This document shows positions 23,614 through 31,535 of a stretch of DNA of 39,037 nt, piece by piece. The translations under genes and the position numbers were made by a program. The stretch's first letter is position 1. Each line of letters opens with the position of its first letter. Below the pieces are notes generated by a model. The model was not told the origin of the DNA, did no database searches, and saw only the letters and a program-made list of their open reading frames with translations. Source of the stretch: Actinomycetota bacterium (GTDB lineage: Bacteria > Actinomycetota > Rubrobacteria > Rubrobacterales > Rubrobacteraceae); contig SIRX01000176.1 of assembly GCA_004563715.1 (NCBI GenBank), positions 1 to 39,037 of the forward strand. Reading direction: 5' to 3'.

Positions 23614-24055
23614 CCGTGCCGCCTCCATCCAGCCCGAGCATCCGGTCGAGGGAGAGCTTTCCCGGTCCCAGGAGCAGGACGGTGAGGAAACCCGCGATCA
23701 GGGCCAGGTCTAGCTCCGCACCGGCTCCTGCCTCCGGGGGCGCTATGAGCCCGACGTTGACCTTTACCAGCAGGATGGCGACGGTGAGGTTTATCGTGAG
23801 CAGAAGCGCCGCCAGGCGCGACAGCAGGCCGAGGATGAGCAACACGCCGCCCAGCAACTCCACCAGGGTGACCACGTAGGCCATCAGCCCGGGTAGCGGT
23901 ACGCCGAGCTGTCCGAGAAACTGGCCGAAGTTGCCCAGTCCTCCTACCAGCTTCTGCCAGCCGTGGGCGGCCATTATCGTGCCGGCTATGAGCCTCACGA
24001 TCAGCGGGGCAAGCCCCGCAAGCCGGGAGAGCGGCGTGAGCGCGAGGGCGTTCAT
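23603..24055 (-). CDS. DoxX-family membrane protein
   Basis: A 150-residue, four-helix DoxX/DoxD-like protein. The family start LIVRLIAGTIMAAHGWQKLVGG is at residues 18-39, and the second half has ELLGGVLLILGLLSRLAALLL. DoxX proteins take part in thiosulfate or sulfide oxidation or in redox and oxidative-stress complexes, and some interact with quinones. The ATG at 24055 follows GGAG by eight bases; a GTG one codon earlier is possible. It converges on the ArsR gene. Confidence 0.8.
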   Translation of the reverse strand: MNALALTPLSRLAGLAPLIVRLIAGTIMAAHGWQKLVGGLGNFGQFLGQLGVPLPGLMAYVVTLVELLGGVLLILGLLSRLAALLLTINLTVAILLVKVNVGLIAPPEAGAGAELDLALIAGFLTVLLLGPGKLSLDRMLGLDGGGTEKT

Positions 24056-24164
24056 CACGATTGCTCCTTCTCTTCGTAACGCAAGTTTCCAACCATCAGG
24101 TTAGCAGGAGATTGCGAACCACCGCCTCCCCCAGATGGGCCATCTTTCGCGTAACCCAGATGAG

Positions 24165-25123
24165 CTAGAGCCAGCCGGAGCGTTTGAAAGCGCGGTAGAG
24201 AAAAAGCGCGATCAGGACCATCAGCGACAGCGCGAACGGGTAGCCGAGGGGCCAGTACAGCTCCGGCATGTACTCAAAGTTCATGCCGTAAATACCGGCG
24301 ATGAGGGTCGGCACGATCAGGACGGCGGCCCAGGCGCTGATCTTCTTTGTCTGGTCGTTCTGGTCGATGCCGATCAGGGTCAGGTTCACGCTCAGGATGC
24401 TCGTCAGCAACTCGCGGAAGTCCTCAACCTGCTCCGCGACCCTTAAGGTCTGCCCCTCCAGGTTGCGCAGGCGGCGGCCCTCCTCCCGGTCGGTCTCCTC
24501 CAGGACCAGACCCTCGACAACGCCGCCCAGCGGTTTGGTTGCCCGCTGGAACTGGATCACCTCGCGGTACAGCTCGTAGATGCGGCGCGATACGCCCGGG
24601 TGGCCGCCGAAGACCTCGTCTTCTATCTCCTCGATGTCGTTCTCCAGGCCCTCCACCACGGGAGCATAACCCTCGACCACGCGTCCCAGGAGTACGTGCA
24701 GCACAGCATCCGGACCCCGGCGGAGCCTGTCCGGCTCCGCCTCCAGGATCCGCCGCACCTCGCGCACGGGACTCGTATCTCCCAGGGGGACGGTGACCAC
24801 GAAATCCGCGCCGATAAAGAGCCGGATCTCCCCTATCTCGACCGCTTCCGGCTCTTCCAGGTAGCGGGCTGTCTTGAGGACGGCGAAAGTCAGGTCGTCG
24901 GAGCGTTCGATCTTAGGCCGCTGGTGAGGGCGGTTGGCGTCCGCGAGGGCCAGGTGGTTCGGCTCGAACTCGCGTACCACAGACGCGAACTCCCCGGCGG
25001 AGGGCTCGTGCAGATCCACCCACGCGAAGCCGTTCCGCTCACGACACGCCCGGTAGGTGCCCACCAGTGGGCGCCGGACGGTTTCGCGTGCCCCTCGACG
25101 TATACGGCGTTGTCCAGGATCAC
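24165..25123 (-). CDS. corA: CorA-family magnesium/cobalt transporter with N-terminal frameshift
   Basis: A pentameric divalent-cation channel of about 319 residues when restored. The long cytoplasmic domain has the willow-helix region EGLENDIEEIEDEVFGG. The two C-terminal helices follow, with the pore signature YGMNF near the end of the first and a basic tail (AFKRSGWL). The intact frame begins at a weak GTG at 25064. A typical CorA start (MILDNAVYVEG) lies just upstream at 25123-25091 in another frame, so one base appears lost between about 25064 and 25094, an interval that includes a four-base run. If the loss is real, about 20 residues of the N-terminal domain are missing; a sequence error is also plausible. 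Confidence 0.82.
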
Positions 25124-25206
25124 GCCTCCATCATACGCCCGGCGAATTGAACATGTTGCGCCAAAAGTATAGTATTTCGTTTGCAGGCGACCGAGAGGGG
25201 TGGCCG

Positions 25207-25869
25207 ATGAGGACGGCGCAACTGCCCCGGCCCATACAAAACATCGTCGAGTACCAGACCGGAGACGCCGTCTTCGTCATAGGCCCCGACTACCGCATCA
25301 TCTACTGGGACAGCCGCGCCGAGTTCCTTACCGGTCTGAGAGCGGAGGACGTGCTCGACAAGCCATGCTACGAGGTGATCCTCGGCGAGCGTGATGATGG
25401 CGAACGTTTCTGTAGCTGGGGATGCTCCGTGATGCGCATGAGCCAGGAAGGCCGTCCCGTGCTCAGCTACGACATGAAAATACACTCGCCCTCCGGGGGC
25501 AAGCGTTGGGTAAACGTTAGCACGTTGAGCATCGAGTGCGAGGAGGGCATCCACATAGTGCATCTGATGCGAGACGCGCAAAGGACGCACGAAACCCTGG
25601 AGATGGCCCGGGGTTTGATCCAGATCAGCAAAAAGGCCGACAAGAGATCCGTCGCCGACAGACAACCCGTGCCGGCGCTTACTGCCCGCCAGCTGGAGAT
25701 GCTCCAGTTGCTCTCCCAGGGAAAGTCGGTTCGGGACATAAAGACGGAGCTGCACCTCTCTGAAGCGACCGTGCGCAACCACATACGTTCGGTCTTGCAG
25801 GCTCTCGGGGCCCACTCCCAGCTCGAAGCCCTCGCCCGCGCCCGCGAACTGGGAATCTTGACGCCTTAA
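25207..25869 (+). CDS. PAS-LuxR transcriptional regulator with conserved cysteines
   Basis: A 220-residue regulator. The PAS domain spans residues about 12-125 (FVIGPDYRIIYWDSRAEFLTG) and contains Cys54, Cys69 and Cys73 (KPCYEVILG, then FCSWGC). A LuxR/GerE HTH follows at about 155-215 (LTARQLEMLQLLSQGKSVRDIK, then LSEATVRNHIRSVLQALG). The cysteine triad in the PAS domain suggests a redox, metal or Fe-S signal, as seen in a subclass of PAS proteins, but the ligand is unknown. There is no receiver domain, so it is a one-component sensor. The ATG at 25207 has GAGAGGGG upstream; longer in-frame starts overlap the divergent corA start. Confidence 0.8.
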   Translation: MRTAQLPRPIQNIVEYQTGDAVFVIGPDYRIIYWDSRAEFLTGLRAEDVLDKPCYEVILGERDDGERFCSWGCSVMRMSQEGRPVLSYDMKIHSPSGGKRWVNVSTLSIECEEGIHIVHLMRDAQRTHETLEMARGLIQISKKADKRSVADRQPVPALTARQLEMLQLLSQGKSVRDIKTELHLSEATVRNHIRSVLQALGAHSQLEALARARELGILTP

Positions 25870-25981
25870 GAGGTCTCCTCCTCTTGAAACCTCGAGAATC
25901 CGGTAGTGTACTGGTCGGTAGGGATATAGGTGGCCCTGGCTACAAGCTCTCATAGCAGCCGGGGATTGAAAGGACCTGACT

Positions 25982-26656
25982 ATGTCTGATCGCTTACCGG
26001 AAAGGGACGTGACCTTCGAGGACCGGACGGACGCCGGGCGGCGGCTCGCCGGACGCCTGATCCGCTACCGGGACGAAAGGCCCGTAATCCTGGCTCTGCC
26101 GCGGGGTGGCGTACCGGTGGGGTACGAGATCTCCCGCGCCCTCGACGCCCCGCTGGACGTCATTACCGCGCGCAAGCTGGGCGCCCCGGGTCAGCCGGAG
26201 TTGGCTGTCGGGGCCGTGGCGCCCGGCGGCGTGCGGGTCCTCAACGAGCGCGTCGTGCACTGGCTCGCCATTCCGGAGGACTGGCTCGACGCGGCGGCGG
26301 AGAAGGAGCGGGAAGAGATAAGGCGCCGGTTAGAGCGCTTCAGGGGCCAACGTCCCGAGCCGGACCTGAAGGACAAGACCGTGATCCTGGTGGACGACGG
26401 CATCGCCACCGGCATGACGGTTAGGGCCGCCATTCGGGCCGTCCGTGCCCGGGAACCCCGGCGCATCGTCCTCGCCGTGCCCGTATGCGCGCGGGAAACC
26501 GCCGGAGAGCTTTCCCGGGAGGTGGACGAGTTGGTATGCCTCGAAACCCCCTCTGATCTCTGGGCCATCGGCTTCTGGTACCGGAACTTCGAGCAGGTTC
26601 CCGACGAGGAAGTGGTGGCGCTCCTCGAAAGCACCCGGGCCCACCGAAGTGGCTGA
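25982..26656 (+). CDS. Phosphoribosyltransferase-domain protein
   Basis: A 224-residue type I phosphoribosyltransferase-fold protein. The PRPP-binding motif VILVDDGIATGMT is at about residues 137-149, and the N-terminal PPi loop region is ALPRGGVPVGYEI. This orphan class, common in Actinobacteria and often near stress genes, is not assigned to a known nucleotide salvage step; a helical insert (residues 92-122) replaces the usual hood. The ATG at 25982 follows GAAAGGACC. It converges on the Nudix gene. The 112-base gap before it (25870-25981) shows no feature. Confidence 0.8.
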   Translation: MSDRLPERDVTFEDRTDAGRRLAGRLIRYRDERPVILALPRGGVPVGYEISRALDAPLDVITARKLGAPGQPELAVGAVAPGGVRVLNERVVHWLAIPEDWLDAAAEKEREEIRRRLERFRGQRPEPDLKDKTVILVDDGIATGMTVRAAIRAVRAREPRRIVLAVPVCARETAGELSREVDELVCLETPSDLWAIGFWYRNFEQVPDEEVVALLESTRAHRSG

Positions 26657-26691
26657 CGAGACCAGGCTGCCCGGCCCTTCGATACCGGAAG

Positions 26692-27314
26692 CTAGTCGAA
26701 GTCAGCCGTTCCATCGCGGTCGGCAGCCCGTTCGACAAGCCACACGACCTGCTCAGGAGTGATGCGCCCGAGAGACAGCTCAGGTAGCGCGTCCCTGGCA
26801 AAGAAACCCACCCCGTCGGTCTCCGGGCTCGCCGCCAGGGGGCGCCGCCCCGCAATTCGCAGTGAAAGACTACCTTGTACACGTGGAAAGGCAGGGGCGG
26901 ATGCGGATGTTTGTCCCGGTCCCACAGCGCCAGGAGCCTCGCGGCACGCACCTCGTAGCCGGACTCCTCTCTGACCTCCCGCTCGACGGACTCGTTCGGG
27001 GACTCGCCCACGTCCACCCAGCCTCCGGGCAGGGTCCACAAGCCATCTTCTTTCTCCCGGACGAGCAGCACCGCCGCTTCATCGTTCAATACCACCGCCC
27101 TGATGTCTACCTTGGGAGTGGCGTAGCCCGTCTCCCCGAAAAAGAGGGTGTCCAAGTCCTCCGCGGTTGACCAGGAACGGGAGGCAGCGATCTCGGCGGC
27201 GATCCAGCGTACTTGCTCGTAGCGCTCTACGTCGTACCGGTCCTTTGCGTAAGTAAGACCACTCTGGGCAATCGCCTGAAGCCTTCTGGCCCAACCCAGC
27301 CACTCGGTATTCAT
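26692..27314 (-). pseudogene. Nudix hydrolase, frameshifted
   Basis: A Nudix pyrophosphohydrolase of about 207 residues when restored, with an N-terminal helical domain of the type seen in ADP-ribose pyrophosphatase-like Nudix proteins (WLGWARRLQAIAQSGLTY). The complete Nudix box GWVDVGESPNESVEREV then REESGYEV lies mid-protein. After HCELRGGAP the frame leaves the family pattern. Adding one base to the five-G run at 26838-26842 restores a clean C-terminus (LAASPETDGVGFFARDAL to TADFD) ending at the stop at 26692. Start ATG 27314 is used without a clear ribosome site. The break may be a sequence error; then this is a normal gene. Confidence 0.75.
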
Positions 27315-27557
27315 ACCGTCTATGCTAACGTTTCTCGACGCGCTGTTCGCCCTGCCTGGAAGCGAAAATCGGGACCTTGGCGTTAGGTTCGTCTTTTGGC
27401 CAGCTTTTGAGGGTGACCGTACGGTGAAAACGGCCAGAAGCGGCAGCACCCCGGGACAAAGATAGGTCCGGGTGCACAGCTCCTCGAAGCCGCTGGCACC
27501 CTCCTGCACGGTTGTGACGTACCGCTCGTTCGTGTCGCCAAAGGAGTCCTGACGATC
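27315..27557. other. Non-coding gap with one imperfect hairpin
   Basis: No gene is supported in this 243-base stretch. GCACCC (27446-27451) pairs with GGGTGC (27470-27475), and the stem continues with two bulges. It could be a transcript end, but has no T run. Short open frames here show no family pattern. Confidence 0.35.
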
Positions 27558-27920
27558 AGCGCCTGACGGCTACCACCTCCAGATGTTCGCCCGTCACGAC
27601 GAGCGTGCCGTCGTCCGAGGTGTTCCAGCTCTCGAACACTTCCTCGAGGTCCCGCGCCAGAGCTTCCTGTCCGGCGTCATCGAGCGCCTCGAAGGCTTTA
27701 ATCATCGGCCCGAAGATACTCGACGTTGTGCCGGGCCGAGGTGTAGCGGAAGACGAAGGCGCGCCGCGTCGTCTTTAGCGAGGAGACCCCGTTGCCGAAA
27801 AGCTCCCGCAGCCGCTCTTCGGTACCCCACAGCGGAGGCGGCTTTACGCCGGCAGGGGGCGGAACGTGTTTTGCGATGGTGCGGAACATGTGGCCGATGA
27901 AGCCGTTGGGAGTCCCTTAT
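27558..27920 (-). pseudogene. 3' half of a SAM methyltransferase gene, decayed
   Basis: On the minus strand this reads TPNGFIGHMFRTIAKHVPPP, then GVKPPPLWGTEERLRELFG, then EALDDAGQEALARDLEEVFESW, and ends HLEVVAVRR before the stop. It follows the C-terminal half of the intact methyltransferase at 31536-32360 almost residue for residue. The SAM-binding half is absent: the similarity stops abruptly near 27920. A frameshift occurs near 27700, where YLR should continue DYYGP but about 11 bases are missing. A TTCGG repeat at the break would fit slippage. It is a pseudogene fragment. Confidence 0.75.
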
Positions 27921-27992
27921 GCCAGTGTCCTGGAGGCCGGTACGAGGGTGCGCAGGACGTCCAGCGCGGGTGCGACTCTCCGCGCGATCTCT

Positions 27993-28222
27993 CCTGTCGC
28001 AGACGTAGTTTTTAGAAGGCTCGTAGTCCCGACCGTCCACCTCTCCGAGCTGGGGCCCGTAGGGGTGCATGGAGACAGCCGTGCTGGTGGCGAGGTTGCC
28101 CACGCGGTGTATGCCTCCGCTGTGGGGCAGGACAATCGAGATTTCGTCTTTCTCCACGCCCGCCGCCAGACCTTCCCCAGGCGGGCGTATTCGGAAAGGG
28201 AGCCGTCGTCGAGACGCTCGAA
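27993..28222 (-). pseudogene. Remnant of a cysteine dioxygenase-like (cupin) gene
   Basis: The minus strand reads DEISIVLPHSGGIHRVGN, then AVSMHPYGPQLGEVDG, then RDYEPSKNYVCDR. This resembles the C-terminal barrel of cysteine dioxygenase-type cupins (an IHRV-N then S-H-Y-P pattern). A piece of the same protein (ERLDDGSLSEYARLGKVW, 28222-28150) seems to continue upstream in another frame, so there is an internal frameshift near 28150. The N-terminal metal-binding motif is missing. It is joined at 28222 to an unrelated alpha/beta-hydrolase start, and followed by the methyltransferase fragment. The family assignment is from memory of the pattern and is moderate. Confidence 0.5.
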
Positions 28223-28355
28223 GCTCGGTGCCGTCGTTGGAGACAGCGCGGTGGATGTGCGTTTCTTCGTTTGCGTCTGTTGATGTTGCTTCGGGCATGG
28301 TTTCTTCGTTGGTTGTGGTGAGCAATTCAATCGGTTGTCGCTCTGGTGTTGCCAT
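28223..28355 (-). pseudogene. 5' fragment of an alpha/beta-hydrolase-like gene
   Basis: The minus strand encodes HIHRAVSNDGTEL (28256-28221), the typical first strand of alpha/beta hydrolases (x-AVSxDGTxI). The same start (IHKAVSKDGTQI) recurs at 34245-34301. No catalytic region follows; the frame runs straight into the cysteine-dioxygenase-like remnant. The leader codons are unusually rich in A for this GC-rich window. Confidence 0.5.
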
Positions 28356-28381
28356 CGCCGCTAGCGCGTCGCGGTACTGTT

Positions 28382-30019
28382 TCAGCCGTGTTCGTCGTGC
28401 TGGTCCGCGAAGGCCGGCGGCTTCGTCTCCGCCTCGAGCGGTTCGCCGTTAGGCGGCGGGGGTGGCACCGGCACGTCGACGATGCCCATACCGTTGACGG
28501 TGACCGTGTGCGGACTGCTGGCGGCGGCGCTGCGGATCCTCAGCGTCGCCTGACGCACGCCCTGTGCGGTGGGCCGGAACGTCACTCGCACAGTGCGCAC
28601 CGTCCCGTGATCCATCGTGACCCGGGTCGGGCTCCAGGAGAAGGGCGGTGCTGCCGGATCGATCGAGAACGTCATGCGCTTCTCGGTAAAGTTCTTGAGG
28701 CGGAACGTGAGCGTCCGCTCCTCGCCGATATGGACCGTGCCGAAGCGTATCATGTCGCGGCTGAGATAGAGGTCGGGCACCGGGTCCTGCTCTCTGCGGA
28801 ACTTCGCGACCACGGGCGCGTTGTCGTTCATCGTCCGGGCGTTGTCGGCCTCCTCGAACGAGCCGGTGCGCTCGCCTTCGAACCAGACCCGCGGGTTCGA
28901 GAAGTTTTGCAGGCGCCGTCCTGGCGAATAGGCCATGATCGTGCGGTACTGCTGGCCGCCGGCCCGGAAGCGCCAGCCATAGGCGTAGTCGAACACACAG
29001 TCCGAGTCGGCGTTGTCTGCGTCGTGGCAGCAGCCCATGTTGTGACCGAGCTCGTGTCCAAACGTGTAGCTTCCGGTGGCACAGCCCCGCGACGTGACGG
29101 AGAACCCCCACCGCTCGAAGCTCTGGACCGGATTCTGCATCAAGTAGGCTATCCCGCAAAAGTCCCTTCGCTCCACGATCATCGCGACCAGGTCGGCGCC
29201 GTAGAAGTCGCGCAGCCTGTGCACCTCGTCGATGTGGCCGTTGCCGTCGCCGCGCAAGTCGTCGAGCATCTGGCGGTAGTTGCCGGCGGCGCTCTCGTTG
29301 TAGCGAACCTCACCCATGTACATCAGTCGGATACGATGCTGCACGTCGCTGCGCGCGTAGGCCTGGTTGGTCTCGAGGATGGCAAGGTCGATGGTCGTGC
29401 GGATCGCGGCATCGCTGCCGGCGCCTTGCCGCGCGGCAGATGTGTAGACGACGAGCACGTCGACGATCGAGCCGTCGTCCCGCGACTGCGGATCTACCCC
29501 GGGCGCCGGTAGCGCGTCGTGGACGTCGGGCGCCTCCTCCGGACCGGAGCCGCAGGGCGGCAGGCGCGAGTCGTCGATCGCCCGTACGACGTGCAGCTGC
29601 GTACCGGCGAGCGGCGCGACCTGGAAGAGGCCAAGGGAGTCGGACCGGATGCTCCCCATCAGGATCTCGCTCCGCGTCACGGTGCCGCCGTCCACGGTGA
29701 CGCCCTCGCGCGTCACGAATGTGACGCTACTGCTCTCGTCGTCCTTGAGCCTACCCGCCCAGGCGCGCGCGTCGGGCGAGGGCGCCGGCTCCGGCTGCAA
29801 GGAGGCGACGACCTCGACGTCCTCGAAGAGGTTAAGCGTCACGTCGAACGCCCCTGCTTCCGCCTCGAGGCGGCGGAAGATCCCGACGTCGGGGCGGACG
29901 GCACGAGCCCGGGTGCCAAAGGCGTCGAGCAGCACCTCGTGGTCGAGTCGCTCCATCATGCCGGCTGGCACCTCGCTGAACAAGTTCGGGGGCGTGGGGG
30001 AGTTGTCTGCTGGTGGCAT
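28382..30019 (-). CDS. Reprolysin-like zinc metalloprotease with C-terminal Ig-like domain
   Basis: A 545-residue M12-type metzincin. The zinc site is HELGHNMGCCHD, with His322, Glu323, His326 and His332, and the Met-turn candidate is TIMAYSPG about 45 residues later. A propeptide-like region of about 180 residues precedes the catalytic domain (DVLVVYTSAARQG is its first strand). After it, residues about 425-520 form an immunoglobulin-like beta domain of the ASH/DUF1573 kind (RFGTVHIGEERTLTFRLKN). The C-terminus is proline-rich. No signal peptide is visible, which is odd for this family. AAAGGAG lies eight bases before the ATG, inside the last codons of the 40-residue frame upstream. Confidence 0.85.
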   Translation of the reverse strand: MPPADNSPTPPNLFSEVPAGMMERLDHEVLLDAFGTRARAVRPDVGIFRRLEAEAGAFDVTLNLFEDVEVVASLQPEPAPSPDARAWAGRLKDDESSSVTFVTREGVTVDGGTVTRSEILMGSIRSDSLGLFQVAPLAGTQLHVVRAIDDSRLPPCGSGPEEAPDVHDALPAPGVDPQSRDDGSIVDVLVVYTSAARQGAGSDAAIRTTIDLAILETNQAYARSDVQHRIRLMYMGEVRYNESAAGNYRQMLDDLRGDGNGHIDEVHRLRDFYGADLVAMIVERRDFCGIAYLMQNPVQSFERWGFSVTSRGCATGSYTFGHELGHNMGCCHDADNADSDCVFDYAYGWRFRAGGQQYRTIMAYSPGRRLQNFSNPRVWFEGERTGSFEEADNARTMNDNAPVVAKFRREQDPVPDLYLSRDMIRFGTVHIGEERTLTFRLKNFTEKRMTFSIDPAAPPFSWSPTRVTMDHGTVRTVRVTFRPTAQGVRQATLRIRSAAASSPHTVTVNGMGIVDVPVPPPPPNGEPLEAETKPPAFADQHDEHG

Positions 30020-30024
30020 GGCGT

Positions 30025-30147
30025 TTACTCCTTTGCTTGCCGTGAGTAGAAGTTCCTGCTTGCTTCGATCGCGACAGAATCACTTATGCAGATCCCGTCG
30101 ACCTGCGGATGCATTCCGCACGTTCGCAGTTCGATGTTCATAGTCAT
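30025..30147 (-). CDS. 40-residue small protein between tyrosinase and protease genes
   Basis: It starts MTMNIELRTCGMHPQ and ends SRQAKE. Its ATG overlaps the tyrosinase TGA (ATGA), and its last codons carry the ribosome site of the metalloprotease, with a gap of five bases. The codon-level coupling suggests it is translated. It has Cys10, Cys20 and one Tyr (residue 34). I do not recognise it. It may be a genuine small peptide or a leftover of a longer gene, since the tyrosinase upstream is truncated. Confidence 0.45.
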   Translation of the reverse strand: MTMNIELRTCGMHPQVDGICISDSVAIEASRNFYSRQAKE

Positions 30148-30608
30148 CGAGTCACCTGTTCGGCCGCATCCCGCAAGAGTGACAGACAGCTCTGGCCGAT
30201 CTCGCCGGTGTGACCATTCATCCGCACTGAGTAGAGCGGGTCGATCTCCCCGTTCACGCTCTCCGCGGCGTATGCCTCCGGTATGCCCGAGGCATGGGCT
30301 TGCTCGGAGGACCAATCCCACCACGGCAGGGACACCGTGGGGACGTGATCTCGCAGAGCCAACTCGAAGAAATAGAGGTAGGCCCTGTGCCAGGGCAGGA
30401 AAAGGTGGTCCCCGTGCGTGCAGTAGATCGGGAGCGGCAGGCCGTGGATGCCGACGGCGTGGTGGTCGTAGCCCCGCTCATCCCGCATGGGCAGCACGGC
30501 CCCCACGGCCCGCCGGAAGTCCGAAAGCTGCTCCACATCGAGGTGTTCAACGCTCCTGCGATGCCGCGGCGTCCGGGCGTCCGCCCCGGCGCCGACTGGG
30601 CTTCTCAC
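30144..30608 (-). CDS. Truncated tyrosinase (CuA half only)
   Basis: A 154-residue protein matching the N-terminal half of bacterial tyrosinases, which oxidise phenols at a dicopper site. The CuA region is clear: GIHGLPLP, CTHGDHLFLPWHRAYLYFFE with His65 and His74, and LPWWDWSSEQ. The CuB half with its His-x3-His pair is missing: the protein stops at AAEQVTR, whereas relatives are about 270-300 residues or more. As it stands it could not form a normal dicopper centre. The GTG start has only a weak A-rich ribosome site. The abrupt end, with another frame coupled to it, suggests a deletion or rearrangement. Confidence 0.65.
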   Translation of the reverse strand: MRSPVGAGADARTPRHRRSVEHLDVEQLSDFRRAVGAVLPMRDERGYDHHAVGIHGLPLPIYCTHGDHLFLPWHRAYLYFFELALRDHVPTVSLPWWDWSSEQAHASGIPEAYAAESVNGEIDPLYSVRMNGHTGEIGQSCLSLLRDAAEQVTR

Positions 30609-30653
30609 GTTGGATCTTCTTTCTTTCCCGCTATTGGCTCGCGGCTCGGTTTG

Positions 30654-31304
30654 TTAGTTCTGATGACGATCACATGGGCAGAATATCGGCATTGAGGCGA
30701 ATGGTGGTGAACAGCAATAGAATCCCCTCTGGCTGCCATCAGGAAGAACGACCCATCCGCCCCAATGGTGGTCTTCACCATCGAAGGTGGTCTCCGCCGT
30801 GTACACCCCAGCGTCGCCACCGGCCTCGGTTGCCTCGAACGGCTGCGGCTCCCCGCTCCCCACGGTAACGGCGCCGGAGACGGCGTCGTTAAGCGACAAC
30901 TCAACGGTCAAATCTTCGCTCTCTTCGCCCTCGTGCGTCTCGCCCTCGAGCGTCATGGCCTCGGGGCCGATCTCACCGCTCAGTGACGCGCCTATCTCCT
31001 CACCGTCGCACAGGTAGACGCGTGCTTCTTGCGGCCCTTCGGCCTCGGCGCCCTCCGGTAGCGATATGCCGACGTACAAATCTTCATTGACCGCGCCGAC
31101 GTATGTGTCCCCCCACGGCTCGGCCTGCAAGGTTCCCTCGTCCGTCTCGGCGCTCAGCGTGTCGAGGTCGAGTTCGGGCGCGGAGTCCTCCGGGGCTTCG
31201 GCCTCGGCGGCGTCATCCGTGTCCGTGGCCGCGCAGGCGGCCATGAACGCGGCAAGGACGAATGTGCCAATCACGTACATCACGGGTCGTAGTCTTCTCG
31301 TCAT
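30654..31304 (-). CDS. Secreted lipoprotein, unknown function
   Basis: A 216-residue protein with an N-terminal lipoprotein signal: MTRRLRPVMY, a hydrophobic core, then MAAC with Cys24 as the likely lipidated residue. An acidic low-complexity linker (TDTDDAAEAEAPEDSAPELD) follows. The mature part is beta-rich and acidic, with YVGISLPEGAEAEG and a repeat-like GEIGPEAMTLEGETHEGEE. The last 25 residues (FYCCSPPFASMPIFCPCDRHQN) are unlike the rest and Cys-rich, so a frameshift near 30710 is possible. The ATG at 31304 has GGAG upstream. No family is recognised. The 231 bases between it and the next gene (31305-31535) hold no gene I can support. Confidence 0.6.
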   Translation of the reverse strand: MTRRLRPVMYVIGTFVLAAFMAACAATDTDDAAEAEAPEDSAPELDLDTLSAETDEGTLQAEPWGDTYVGAVNEDLYVGISLPEGAEAEGPQEARVYLCDGEEIGASLSGEIGPEAMTLEGETHEGEESEDLTVELSLNDAVSGAVTVGSGEPQPFEATEAGGDAGVYTAETTFDGEDHHWGGWVVLPDGSQRGFYCCSPPFASMPIFCPCDRHQN

Positions 31305-31535
31305 GCTCCTTCTCCTTTCGATGTTCTCCTATCGGCGACTCGCTATTGGCCCGGCCTTCGGAAGGTCATTTCTCTGGCCCATCATCTCCGTCGCCACCTC
31401 TACGGTGAAGACGGGGGTGCTCTTCGCGCTTTTGAGGCCACAAGCCTTCCGCCCATCGCCTCGACGAGGGCTTTCACGGGGGCGTGGCGGTCTTCGGGGC
31501 TCACGCTCCCGCTCGTCACTCTCGAAGGGCAACGT

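Noticed and set aside
28346-29512. 388-codon plus-strand frame opposite the metalloprotease
   Set aside because: Antisense to a gene with a complete HExxHxxGxxH zinc site; no family features.
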